A stretch of 64,000 nucleotides of DNA from Ochotona curzoniae (Eukaryota; Chordata; Mammalia; Lagomorpha; Ochotonidae), in NCBI RefSeq assembly GCF_017591425.1, contig NW_024465421.1, positions 24,441,001 through 24,505,000 of the forward strand, in the 5' to 3' direction. Positions 13,201-25,200 of the stretch are shown here, piece after piece. The translations under genes and the position numbers were made by a program. Position 1 is the first letter of the stretch; every line of letters begins with the position of its first letter. The notes under the pieces are model-generated. The model searched no databases. It was given only the letters and a program-made list of their open reading frames with translations, and had not been told where the DNA came from.

Positions 13201-16200
13201 AAATAAAAATGAGTAAATAAACATTTTTAAAAAGATTTATTTATTTTTATTGGAAAGGCAGATATAAAGAGAGGAAGATCTTCTGTCTGATGATTCACTC
13301 CCCAAGTGACCGCATTGGCCGGTGCTATGCCATTCCGAAGCCAGGAGCCAGGAACTTCTTCCAGTTCTCCCACGCAGGTGCAGGGTCCCGAGGTCTTGGG
13401 CTGTCCTCTACTGCTTTCCCAGGCCACAGGCAGGGAGCTAGATGGGAAGTGGAGCTGCTGGGATTAGAACCGGTGCTCATATGGGATCCCGACGAGGACC
13501 TCAGCCACTAGGTGACTGTGCTGCAGGACATTTTATGTAATCAAGAGTGAGGAAGAGAATGGCCTGCTTTTGTGAGATACACCAAAAAAAATGTAAAGAA
13601 GAAGAAAGATTGAGGAATCTAACAAACCTGACATGCAGCTGAAATCACCATCAACAAAAAGTTTAGGAAAGATGCTTGTGGCGTACATGACTAGTGACTA
13701 ATAGCAGGAATATTTAAGGACTGAGTCACTGAGACCTGGTCCTGCCCAGTGTGGCAGTGATGGTTCAGTGGCTACGTTGCGCCCAGGGGGGCAGTGGTGG
13801 TGAGAGGAGTGATGAGTTCTCACCACCCACTTGGATCACGTTCTGGGCTGCTGGCAAGTGGTGTGAATGGAGGAGATGTGACTGACAAGTCCTGATACTG
13901 TCCCCCAGCTGGTCAGGGAGAGGGCCCCAAGTGGGCTGGGGTCTCTATGGGCCATGTGAAGGCGGAGCTGGATCCAGGAGCCACTCCCTCTTGTGCCAGA
14001 TGCCAGGCGATTGGGGCCTAGAAACCGGAGGCAAGCTGGCATCTGCTGTGGCGCTCACTTGGACCCTGTGTTTGCTGTCGCAAAGTCTGGTTTCACGTCC
14101 CAGCCAGTAGTAGGTAATGGGTGGACATGTTTCTCCTCCGCCTGTCTCAGATCTGAGAGTTGGTGGGGCAAGGTGCTGACGGTGGCTTCCTAACACTCCA
14201 ATGTGCAGATTCTGAAACGGTCATTCACATGTCCTTCTGTTTGTAGATATGGGTCCTGGCGGGAGCCTGTCAATCCCTACTACGTCAACTCCGGCTATGC
14301 TGTGGCCCCTGTCACCAGCGCCAATGACAGCGAGCAGCAGAGCCTGTCCAGCGATGCTGACACCCTTTCCCTCACAGACAGCAGCGTGTAAGTCCTGCCC
14401 CTGCTGGGGACAGTCTCCCGGGTCACCTGAAAAGGCTCCCTGTCCTGCCTGGACACAGTGCCGGAAAGGTGGCCTCCCCTTGCAGCCCTGTGTCTGGGCA
14501 CCCTGTTCTGCGCTTGTTGCTGGTCACGGGCTGGAGCCGCCACGTCAGGCAGTGTGGGGACTGCGCAGAGGAGGCCATGGCAGCTGTGCTGAGCTGAGCC
14601 CTGTCCAGGGCCTGCTGCTTCAGGGAGCCCTGCAGCCATTGAAGCAGTGGTGCTCTTTCTCCCCCTCTTCCTCCTCCAGCTCCAGGGAAGCCCTTCACAG
14701 CATGTTCTATGCTGGCGTTACAGATAGGTCGTGTGAACCCTGGCTACAGGGCCTGCTGACTGTGTGGCCTCCTGGGCTCCTGTTTTCCCTGTAACCTGCT
14801 TAGCCTCTGCCAGAGCTGGGAGCTAAATGCAGGGTCCCCGGATTTCCCCTGCAGTGTCAGAAGAAGCCCTGGGCATCCCCGTGGTTCTTGTCCCTGGGAC
14901 TCCTGCCCTGCCTGCTGGTCTCTTATATTGTGTAAGAAGGAAACAGCCATGTATTCCGTAGGAGGATCCCACTCATCATTTTGTGAATTAATTTTTATTT
15001 ATTTGCGAAACACAGAGAGAGCTCTGACAGGCTGGCTCAGTCTCCCTATAGACCCACAGTGACCAAGGCCAAAGCTAGGGATGCGGTTCCTGGACCGTTG
15101 CTGTTGCCCCAAGCTGGCCCAAGAAGGGCCATATGGGAGCAGAGCATCCTGTGCTTGTGCAGAGCTGCCCTTTCTGCTGGCCTGTCCTGAATATTGTCCC
15201 AGCCCCAGGTCTGCATGAGCAGGGCAGCTGCCGGGGGGCGCGGCGCTCCTTGTCTGAACCTTCAGCCTAGCTCTGTGTGTGATGTTCTGTCCATGTGAAA
15301 CTTTGGGCTCTAGTGCTGCTCTGTATGTGGTGGGCATCAGGCTTTCTGAGGTGCCTGTGCTGAGTCAGGTGTGGTGCAAGCAGCGCTGCAGGCTGACCGC
15401 TCCCTAGCGTCTGCCCTCCTCTCCTGCTCTGGGAGGAGGTGTCTGCCCACAGCTCTCGTGAGAAGGGGCTGCTGATGCTCCTGATGTGCTCCAGGGGCCA
15501 GAGTGTGAGTGTCAGGGTTAGGGGGAGGTTCTGCTGGAGTGTGTGCCGTGGCAGCTGCATGCCTTAGAGACTGGGAGGAGAGCAGTCACGCCTGTGCTGA
15601 GGACCATCTAGGACTCACCTGCTCTTCTCTCCTCTTCCTGTTCCCTACCTGGGTCCTGCTGCTGTCCTGGAGACAGCTCAGGGCTCTCACAGCCTTGCAG
15701 GGAGCTCCAGGGCATGTGACTTGAAACAAAACAAAGATGTGTTTATTTATTGGAAAGAGAGAGAGGGAGAGAGAGAAAGAAGGGATGACCAGAGAGAGAT
15801 CTTCATTCGCTGGGTCAGAACCTCTTCTGGATCTCCTCCGCGGTCACAGGGTTCCCCACTGCCTCCCCAGAGGTATCAACAGGGAGCCAGCTCGGAAGTG
15901 GAGCCACTGCTCCTATGGGATGCTGGCATTGCACACAGTGGTAACCTGTGCCACAGCACTGGCCCCAAGATGTGTGATTTTTTTAAATATGTATTTACTT
16001 ATTTATTTATATTGGATAGTCAGATATACTAAGAGGAGGAGACACAGAGGAAGATCTTCCATCTGCTGGTACACTCCCCAAGTGGCCACAACGGTTGGAG
16101 CTGAGCACCTCTGAAGCCAAGAGCTAGGAGCTTCCTCTGGGTCTCCCATACGGGCGCAGGGTCCCGAGGCTTTGGGCCATCCTCAACTGCTTTCCCAGGC

Positions 16201-19200
16201 CACAAGCAGGATGGGAAGTGGGGCTGCTACGATACGAATTGGCACCCATATGTGATGCCTGCGCTTGTCAGGTGAGGACTTTAGCCACTAGGCTACTGTG
16301 TTGGGCCCCGTGTGTGATTTTTTAAAAAAGTGATTAGTGCCTTACCCTGCCAGCTGGAAGCTGTTCTCCTTGGCCCAGGCACATCAGTGACGAGGGCTGG
16401 GTGATGCCTCTGGGTGTTCCTGAATCTGAGTAGCTTGGTGGTGTGTGCCCGGGGCAGAGGTGGACACTCACTGCACAGCAGCCATGTGCTGGGGAAGACT
16501 GACCCTAGGATAGGCGCATCACCTGTTGGTAAACCCCTAGCGTGTCCAGGTCCAAGACCTGGCTTTGGCCACAGTTTTTGTAGTGTTTGCAGAGAAAACC
16601 TGTAGTTAGCAGGTATCTTTCTCTGTCTCTCACGTAACTATGGAAAATATGAGGAGAAAGAAACAACCCATGTCCTGTCACTGTTGGTGTCGCATGCAGC
16701 CTGGGTGGCCCGAGCCAGGCCCTCACCCGTGGCTCTGGCCCTGCTGGGTCCCGGAGCTATCGTCTCCCCAGAGTAGCTTTTGCCTGCACCTGTGGGGAGT
16801 CGGGTGAATGTGGCGTCCGTCCTCAGGCCCAGTACACTGTCACTCGTGTTCCTCATGCCCTTCCTTCCTCTTTGTGCTTGTTTCCATTTGACTTGAAGGC
16901 AGGGAGACGCAGGTCTCTTTCCCGTGCTGTCTGCTGGGGACCTGCCCCTCAGAGAACTCTTCCTCTGTCAGAGGCATCTCCAGTCAGCTGTAGCACACCA
17001 CGTGTGGCTTGTGTGAGGCCGTACTTAGCTGTGTGACCTGCAGAAGCAGGCCTTGGGCTGCCACTTGCTGAGCTGTTTTGAGTGCAGGCTAGCAGAGCTC
17101 AGTGAAGTCAGGGGGCCACAAGTGCACATGTGGGTTCCCTGGGCTTTGCCATCCAGTGAGTGTAGGCACATGCGTATTGTCACCTGCCAGCTGACAGGCC
17201 TGGGAGCCTGTGGAACCTTATTTCAACTGAGTTCATGGCTCCTCTTTGTCCCATATAGGGATGGAATCCCGCCTTACAGGACGCGCAAGCAACACCGCCG
17301 AGAGGTGCAGGAGAACGTGCAGGTCAACGGGCGGGTGCCCCTACCTCACATCCCTGTGAGTACATCCCTGAGCCCACAGCACCCCCCAGGCCTGAGCCCA
17401 CAGCACCCCCAGACCTGAGCCCACAGCACCCCACAGACCTGAGCCCACAGCACCCCCCAGGCCTGAGCCCACAGCACCCCCCAGGCCTGAGCCCACAGCA
17501 CCCCCCAGGCCTGAGCCCACAGCTCCCCCCCAGGCCTGAGCCCACAGCACCCCCAGGCCTGAGCCCACAGCACCCCCAGACCTGAGCCCACAGCACCCCA
17601 CAGACCTGAGCCCACAGCACCCCCCAGACCTGAGCCCACAGCACCCCCAGACCTGAGCCCACAGCACCCCACAGACCTGAGCCCACAGCATGGCCCCCAG
17701 GCCTGAGCCCACAGCACAGCCCCCGCAGGACAGCCCCTTTCCTTCTCACACACAGGGTGTGGGCAGTGAGGAAGACACTTTCCTGGCTTCCTGGGAAAAT
17801 GGCTTCTGGAGGTGTTGGAATGTGACTCAGGTGACACCTGTACTGCAAGCCCCAGTTAGGGCCAGCAGGACAGCCCAGGTGGCAGAGCGCCCTCTGCAGG
17901 GTCGTGGGAGGTGTCCTGGGGCGCTCTTCCACTGTGGCTTCCTGCTGACTAAAGCCATGTACTTCTCAGAGCAGAACTGCTCCAAGTATCCATCACACTT
18001 GGCATCCATGTCCTATGCAGGTGCTTGCCCCGTCTTACCCCTGTTGTGCTGCTCTGGTCAAGGCAAGGTTGGAGGTTGTGGCTGAGCTGTGGGAGTCAGC
18101 ACATGACCTCCTAAAAAAATTTATTTACTTATTTGAAAGCCAGAGAGTGGGCACAGTATGGTAGTCTAGTGGCTCAAATCCTTGCCTTGCAAGTGCCGGG
18201 ATCCCATATGGCACCAGTTTGTGTTCCGGCAGCCCTGTTTCCCATCCAGCTCCCTGTTTGTGGCTTGGGAAAGCAGTGCAGACCAGCTCAAAGCCTTGGG
18301 ACCCTTCACCGAGAGGAGGCTCTAGGCTTTGGATCAGCACAGCTCTAGCTGTTGCGGCTGCTTGGGGAGTACAGCATTGGACAGAAAATCTTCCTCTCTG
18401 TCTCTCCTCCTCTCTGTATATCTGACTTTGTAATAAAAAATTAATTAATTAATTAAAAAAAAAAAAACAATCTCCATCTCCTGCAGTGACTGGGCTGGGC
18501 ACGGCCAGCGCTTGGAGCCCCGGGTGCAGGTACAATGAGTTTGAGCATTAGCAGAGAGCTCGGTCACAAGTGGAGCAGTTGGGGCTTGAACTCACAGAGC
18601 CCATGTGGGATGCTGATGCTGATGCTGATGCTGATGCTGATGCTGCAGGTCATGGCTTAACCCACTGCACTACCACGTCATCCCAAATAGATCTTAGAAA
18701 CAAAGTGTTGTGGCATGGAGGGTTAAGCCATGGCTAGCACCGCTGGCATTCTGTAGGAGTACTGGTTTGAGTTCTGGCTGCTGCACTTGTCCAGCTGCCC
18801 ACTGCTCGGTCCGTGTAAGCGTCAGATGATGGCGCACATGGGCCTGCCTCCACCTGTGAGAGCCACGGGGACCTGTGGGCGGCTCCTTAGCGTCGGTCAG
18901 CCCCAGTGCGGGCATTGGGGAAGTGAGCCAGCACATGGCAAGTCTTTCTGCCCTTTTGTCTTGGTGACCCTGACTTTCAAATAGATAAATCAATCTTTTT
19001 TAGAAAATGCAACGTAGGTTTTGTGTGCTCCTGCCCCTAGGGCCTTTGGGGCGAGGGCATAAGCAGTCCCATCTGATAGGTTGTGTTCCTCCAGCGCACC
19101 TACCGCATGCCAAAGGAGATCCGTGTGGAGCCTCACAAGTTTGCCCAGGAGCTCATCCACCGCCTGGAGGCCGTGCAGCGCACGCGGGAGGCTGAGGAGA

Positions 19201-22200
19201 AGCTGGAGGAGCGGCTGAAGCGCGTCCGCATGGTGGGTGGCCCGTCTCTCGGCTCTGTCCGTACCTGGGCCGGGTCCCTGGACCCTGGGTCAGTGGCCGC
19301 GCCCAGGAGGAGATCCAGGGCTGAGGAGTGCAGCTCCCTGCGGTGTCCCTCCCTTGTGAGTGTCCCCAGGGACTCGGGAGCTGTCAGGTGGCTGTGCTCT
19401 GCGTGGGGAAGCTGCTTCCCTCCATGCACACTGGTTCACATGGACTGCAGTAGGCAGGCACAGGGGTTCCTGTCAGTGCAGAGCTCTCCATCCTCTCCAC
19501 AGTGTGACGTGAACATGTGTGTGCCAACTTAGGAAGCCCCAGATGTGTGTCTCTCTCAGGACTACCTTGCCTCTTGAGGTGCTGGAGACCCTTAGGTGGC
19601 TGCTGCTCTTCTCCTTGTCTGTTCCCTGGGTCCCAGGGCCTTCCGCTAAGGGAGCAGCCAGATGGGGCAGCTGTCCAGGGAGGAGTCTGCATGAACATGT
19701 GCCTTCTCCATCCTCACTGGGGAATCAGACAGGCAGTGTGCCCATACCTCCAGCCCCAGCAGCTGAGACACACACTGGGTGCAGGGTGGCCTCACATGGG
19801 CACTAGGCTCCACCTGGGCTCCCAGGGATTCCTCTCAGAGATCTTGCCCACAGGCACCTGTGAGCCACCATTCGGCAGCTTCCTCGGGCAGGAGTGCGGC
19901 TTCCACCCTGTCCAGGGTGCCGTGGTGGCCCCGGGTGTTGTGTACTGGACAAGCCAGGCAGGCTGCAGGAGTGAAGGACTTGGTAAGTGCCTGCTGAGGC
20001 CAGCCTGGCAGGACCTGTGGGTGTGGAAAGGGAGAGCCGTGGTGTGAGCGTCCCCACTGATGTGTCCAGGCACAGGGTGTACCAGGAGGTGTTCAACTCT
20101 GTGTCCTGGTTCACATGTGCTGCAGGGCCTTGCGGGCCTTACTTTCCTGAGGGGCCGGTAACTGCACATGCAGGGAGTCGGACAGGAGTCAACGCCTTGC
20201 TGTAGGGATCTGTGCCGTGAGGGCTGTGCTGTGCCTTCCCCTGGGAGTACTGTGTTCCAGGTTTAGTAGCTGGTTCTTGTTAGCATTGATGTGTTTTGTC
20301 TATTTGTAAAATCAGTTACAAAAAAAGGAAGAGAGGGAGGCAGATCTTCCATCCCTGGTTTCATCCCCACATGGCTACACTGGAGTCAGGAGCTTCTCCC
20401 TGGTCTCCCACATGGACGCCGGGGCCCACACACTTGAGTCATGTTCTGCTGCCTTCCCAGACACTTTAGCAGGGAGCTATTCAAAAGTGGAGCAGCAGGG
20501 ACTGAAGCCAGCACCTGTGTGGGATCGCAGGCAGTAGCCTTGCTTGCCATGCCACCACTGAGGCCCAAGTGTATATGTTTTTACTTTTTCTTTTTTAAGA
20601 CTTATTTATTTTATTGGAAAGTCAGATATAAAGAGAGGAGGAGAGGAGACAGAGAGGAAGATCTTCCATCCGATGATTCACTCCTCCAGTGAGTGCAAAG
20701 GCCGATGCTATGCCAGTCCGAAGCCAGGATCCAGGAACTTCTTCCGGGTCTCCCATGTGAGTGCAGGGTCCCAAGGCTTTGGGCTGGTCTGCACTGCTTT
20801 CCCCAGCCACAAGCAGGGAGCTGGATGGGAAACAGGGCTGCCGGGACACGAACCGTTGCCCATATGGGATCCTGGCACTTGTAAAGTGAGGACTTTGGCC
20901 ACTAGGCTATCGTGCTAGGCCCAGTGTATATACTTTCATAAGCAGTGTAGTGGTGAGCTGTTAATGTCTGCTGGTTTGCTCCAAGAGCCGGGCCATGCTA
21001 AAGCCGGTTTGCCAGAAGCACAGTCCTCCCACCTGGCAGGGACCAGGTGCTGGGCCGCAGTCCCAGGCTCTGCTTGCCCTGGAAGCCAGAACTTGAGCTG
21101 GAACCCCAGCATAGGTGCTGGCAGCCCAGGGGAAATAGGCGGGGCCAGCAGGTTTTATCTTGGTTAGAAATTTTATTTGTTTTTTTTATTAAAAGCAGAG
21201 TGACAGGAAAGAGGATGAGACAGAGTGAGTGAACAGAAAGCAAGCGTCCGTCTGTTGATTCTGTTCAGGTTCCCGCACCCCAGAGGCAGGCCTGGGTGTA
21301 ACCACAAGCCAAGGGAGTCAGGGTGAGCACTGTTGTGTAGCATCTCATGGCTGCTGGTTCCAGGCTCAGCTGCTCTGCTCCCATTGAGCTTCCTGCTGTT
21401 GCTCTGGGGAAAGCAGAGGCGGCTTGTGCTCCTGCACCTACGTGAGGGACCTGGAGGAGGCTGCTGGCTCCCGATTTCAGATCTGCTCAGCCATGGAGGG
21501 AGTGAACTGATGGATAGAAGAGCTCTCTTCTCTCTTTCTCTCTGTGTAGCACTGCCTTTCAAGTGAACATAAAATAGAGCTGAGGACTCTCCCTCCATCC
21601 CAGGCACTTTGGGAGGCGGGGTTCCCCGGGGTGCCCTGCTTCCATCTGGCCTGTGGAATGGTCCTTTTTCACCTTGCTGTCTTGTCCTAGTTGCGTTTCT
21701 GAGGAGCTTGAGATTTCACAGGCTTGTTTATGTTAGAATCCAAGGTGCAGTGGATGTCTCGCCTGAGCAGGCAGGACAGTTGATCCTTGTGCTGTTGTGT
21801 TAAGTTCTTAGGACGCCACCATCCGGGATAGGCCTGCTGGCGCTGTGGCTCAGGCTGCAGCACATGGCCCCTGCGTGGTGTGGGGAGCCTGCTGGAGCTG
21901 TTGGTGACTGCTGTGGGAGGCATCTGCAAGAGAACTAGCACATGGAAGATTGTGTCTCTCTGTGTGTGCGTTGCACTTGCCTCTGTCCTCTGTCACTCTG
22001 CCTTAAGAACAAGGAGGCAGAAACACCTGGATTCGAGTCACAGCTCTGCTCAGGAGCACCAGGGGATGCAGCCACCGATGGCTCCAGTGGTTCCTGCCAC
22101 CTTACGGGGCACCTGGGGCATAAACCAGCAGGTGGGAAAACCCTCGTCTCTCTCCACTGCTTCTCTGTTGCTTTCCTTTCAAAAAAAGCAAGTAAGAAAG

Positions 22201-25200
22201 AACTTACCAATGATAAGTAAAATTCAAGTGTAGCCTAGGTTCCACCTTCTCTTTGATTAATACCAAATTCATTCAATGTTTAAAGATTTATTTAATTTGA
22301 AAGGCAGAATCGGAGAGAGAATGCATATGATCTCCATGTGCTGGTTCATCTCCAGATGTCTGAACTGAGCTGGAACTCCAGCTGGCACGCAGGTGCAGGT
22401 GCAGGCACCTCGGAAAGCATTTGAACCTTTTGTGTCGCAGGGCCCATCCTGAAATGTGACTCTAGGTTTCTGTGCTGAGATGGTGGCTGGCATAGTGGAG
22501 GATATACCAGGAACCGGGTGGGCTGGTGGGTCGGAGCTCTCAGGTCCAAGGGTGCTTCTCTTAGAGCCAGTGTCAGCCATGGAGAGGACGGACAGCTGGG
22601 AGGAGCAGAACTCAGGCGGCAGCCTCTGACCCTTGTCCTTGACTGCCTACAGCAGGGGCATCTGGGCAGAGCCAGCAGTGCTGCTCCATCCCGTACCCCT
22701 TGCTGAGGGCTTCCTGCTACTGCCTTGTCCCATCCAGGAAGAGGAAGGTGACGACGGCGACCTGCCCCCCGGGGGGAATCACAAGCTGCCTCCTGGCTCT
22801 GCCTGGCACCACTTCCCGGCCCGCTGTGTGGACCTGGGTTGCACCGGGCTACGGGATGCCCACGAGGAGAACCCTGAGAGCATCCTGGATGAGCACGTTC
22901 AGCGGGTCATGCGGACGCCCGGCTGCCAATCCCCAGGGCCCGGCCACCGCTCCCCTGACAGCGGGCATGTGGCCAAGGTATCGGCTGTGCTGGGCGCCGT
23001 CTCGGGGCATGGGAAGCACATGCCCAAGTCAGCTGCAAAGCTGGACGTGGCCGGCATGCATCACCACAGGCACAGCCACCACCACGGCCACCACAGCACA
23101 GCCAGGCCTAAGGAGCAGGTGGAAGCCGAGGCTGCCCGCAGGGGCCAGGGCGGCTTCGCGTGGGGCCCAGAACCACACAGCCACACAGCCAAGCCCCGCA
23201 GCCACTCGGAGAGCATGGGTGCTGTCCCCAATGCCAGCGAAAGCCTGGCCTACAGGTGAGCTGCACACCACATTGCTGGGGGTCAAGGTGTGAGGCCGTG
23301 TCCCTGTGGACTCACAGGACACTCACAGCTGCCACCACTGGGCCCAGGGCAGAGAGAGCCGGGCTCTGAGCTGGGGTGAAGCTCAAGGGATGCCCCTCGG
23401 TATCAGCTCTGCCCGTGGTGCCTTCAGTGGGGGCAGCCGGGCCCTGCCTACAGTCAGAGTTGAAGCCGAGGTTGTATGACCCAGGCCTGTCTGTGACCTG
23501 TGTGGCTGGCACAGAGCACTCCCCATTTTGCCCTCCAAGCCCCGGGACCCGCCCCTCCGCCACAGGCAGAGCTGTGGCTGGCCAGACCATTGACTCTCCT
23601 CCCTGTTTTTGCAGTGGTAAAGCCGGTGTGTCCTCAAGAAGAAGTGCTAAGAAGGCAGAGTCCAACAAGGGTGCCAGTGCTGAGGTGCCAGGTACCTCGG
23701 AGGACACAGAGAGGAACCAGAAGATCATGCAGTGGCTCATTGAGGGGGAGAAGGAGATCAGCAGGCATCGGAAGGCCGGCCACGGGTAAGGTGCTGCGCC
23801 GTGTGGGGCCCTGGCCTTGGCTGCTGCACCTGCACAGAGAGGGTCCCTGGGCTGCCAGGGCAGTTGGTACGTTGTGGACCAGTGTTGGGCAGGCAGGGGA
23901 TGCTCCCCTCAGCTTCCCCAGGTGGGGTGGGGAGACAATATAAGCTGCTTCCAGGAGGTTATTTCTGGGTTTCTGGTTGGCGATTCCCCACATGCCAGCC
24001 CCCTAGATTCCTGCTCAAAGTGTGAGAGGTGCCTGTGCCAGCCGTACCCTCCCTCCGTACAGTGTGTAGGAGAAATCTCTGGGCTTGTTGAGGCCCAGAC
24101 CCACTGAGCTGCTGCGGGGCAGCATGGAGGGGCCTCCCAGCCCCATCTGCACAACTTCCTGTGAAGTCGTCTCAGGCTGTCACGCCCCTCCTGGCTCCTC
24201 TGCCTGTGTCCTGGATGATGCGCTACCTCAAGGGGGCTAGGGCAGGCTCTTCTGTGGGTATTCAGGACCCCTGCCCAGCCTGGTTACCCCAGAAATAGCA
24301 GGCTCCTGTGGTTGACAGACAAGAGCATGTGCAGCACCGTCTGGGCTGAGACTGGGAGCTCTGACTAGGACAGGAGTGCCACATTCTGCGTTCCCGGAGC
24401 CAAACCTGCCTTCAGAGTGCAGAGCCCTCTGTGGGAGCCACTGTCCTGAGGGGCCCGCGGCTGGCACAGGAGAGCAGCACCAAATATTTGTCTTTGAAAG
24501 TTGGATTGACAGAAGGAGACAGAGAGAAAGGTCCTCAACCCACTGGTTTATTTCTCAAGTGGCCGCAAAGGCCTGAGCTGAGCTGAGCCGAAGCCAGGAG
24601 CTTTTTCTGGGTCTCCCACATTAGTACAGGATCCCAAGGCTTTGGGCCGTCCTCAGCTGCCTTCCCAGGCTACAGCAGAGAGCTGGATGGGAAGTGAAGC
24701 AACTGGGATACAAACTGGAACCCATATGGGATGCCAGCGAGTGCAAGATGAGAATTTAACCACTAGGCTACCGCACTGGGCCCCACAATATTTTTGTTAA
24801 GAATTATTTACTTGTGCTTGAAAGGCAGATTTTACAGGGAGAAGGGGAAACGGACAAAAAGATCTTCCATCCACTGATTCACTCCCCCAAGTGGCCGCAA
24901 CGGCCAGAGCTGAGCTGATCTGAAGCCAGGAGCCCCCTCCAGGTCTCCCATGCAGTTGCAGAGTCCCAAGACTGGGCCGTCCTCGACTGCTTTCCCAGGC
25001 CACAGGCAGGGAGCTGGATGGGAAGTGGAGCAGCCAGGACACGGACCGAATCATCAAGCCAGACCCCGTTGCCCTTGTCACTCGTGTGGGACACCTGAAG
25101 TTGTTCCTGGGTGCGGGCTTTGGGCATGCGCCTGTGCGTGGAATGCCTCCCTCATTTCTGTGGCTCTGCTTCCAAGTACGGTTCTACCATGTGGTCTGTG

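Larger units (their letters stand above)
2085..14246 (+). other. AXIN1 intron after the RGS exon (12.2 kb)
   Basis: Contains SINEs in both orientations, a 41-bp tandem repeat (6490-6705) and an L1 fragment, listed separately. The stretches 6900-9530 and 10200-11300 hold nothing I can identify beyond a 44-bp direct duplication near 9340-9430. Confidence 0.6.
18113..18690 (-). mobile_element. Older SINE split by a nested SINE
   Basis: The tail part (18113-18143, AATTTATTTACTTATTTGAA) and body (about 18471-18690, ending CTACCACGTCATCCC) of one reverse element are separated by the forward element at 18147-18470, which therefore inserted later. Confidence 0.75.

Noticed and set aside
17324..17932. 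202-aa and overlapping minus-strand open frames rich in Gly, Leu and Ala
   Set aside because: They translate the 23-24-bp minisatellite in several frames; no start context, homology or splice support.
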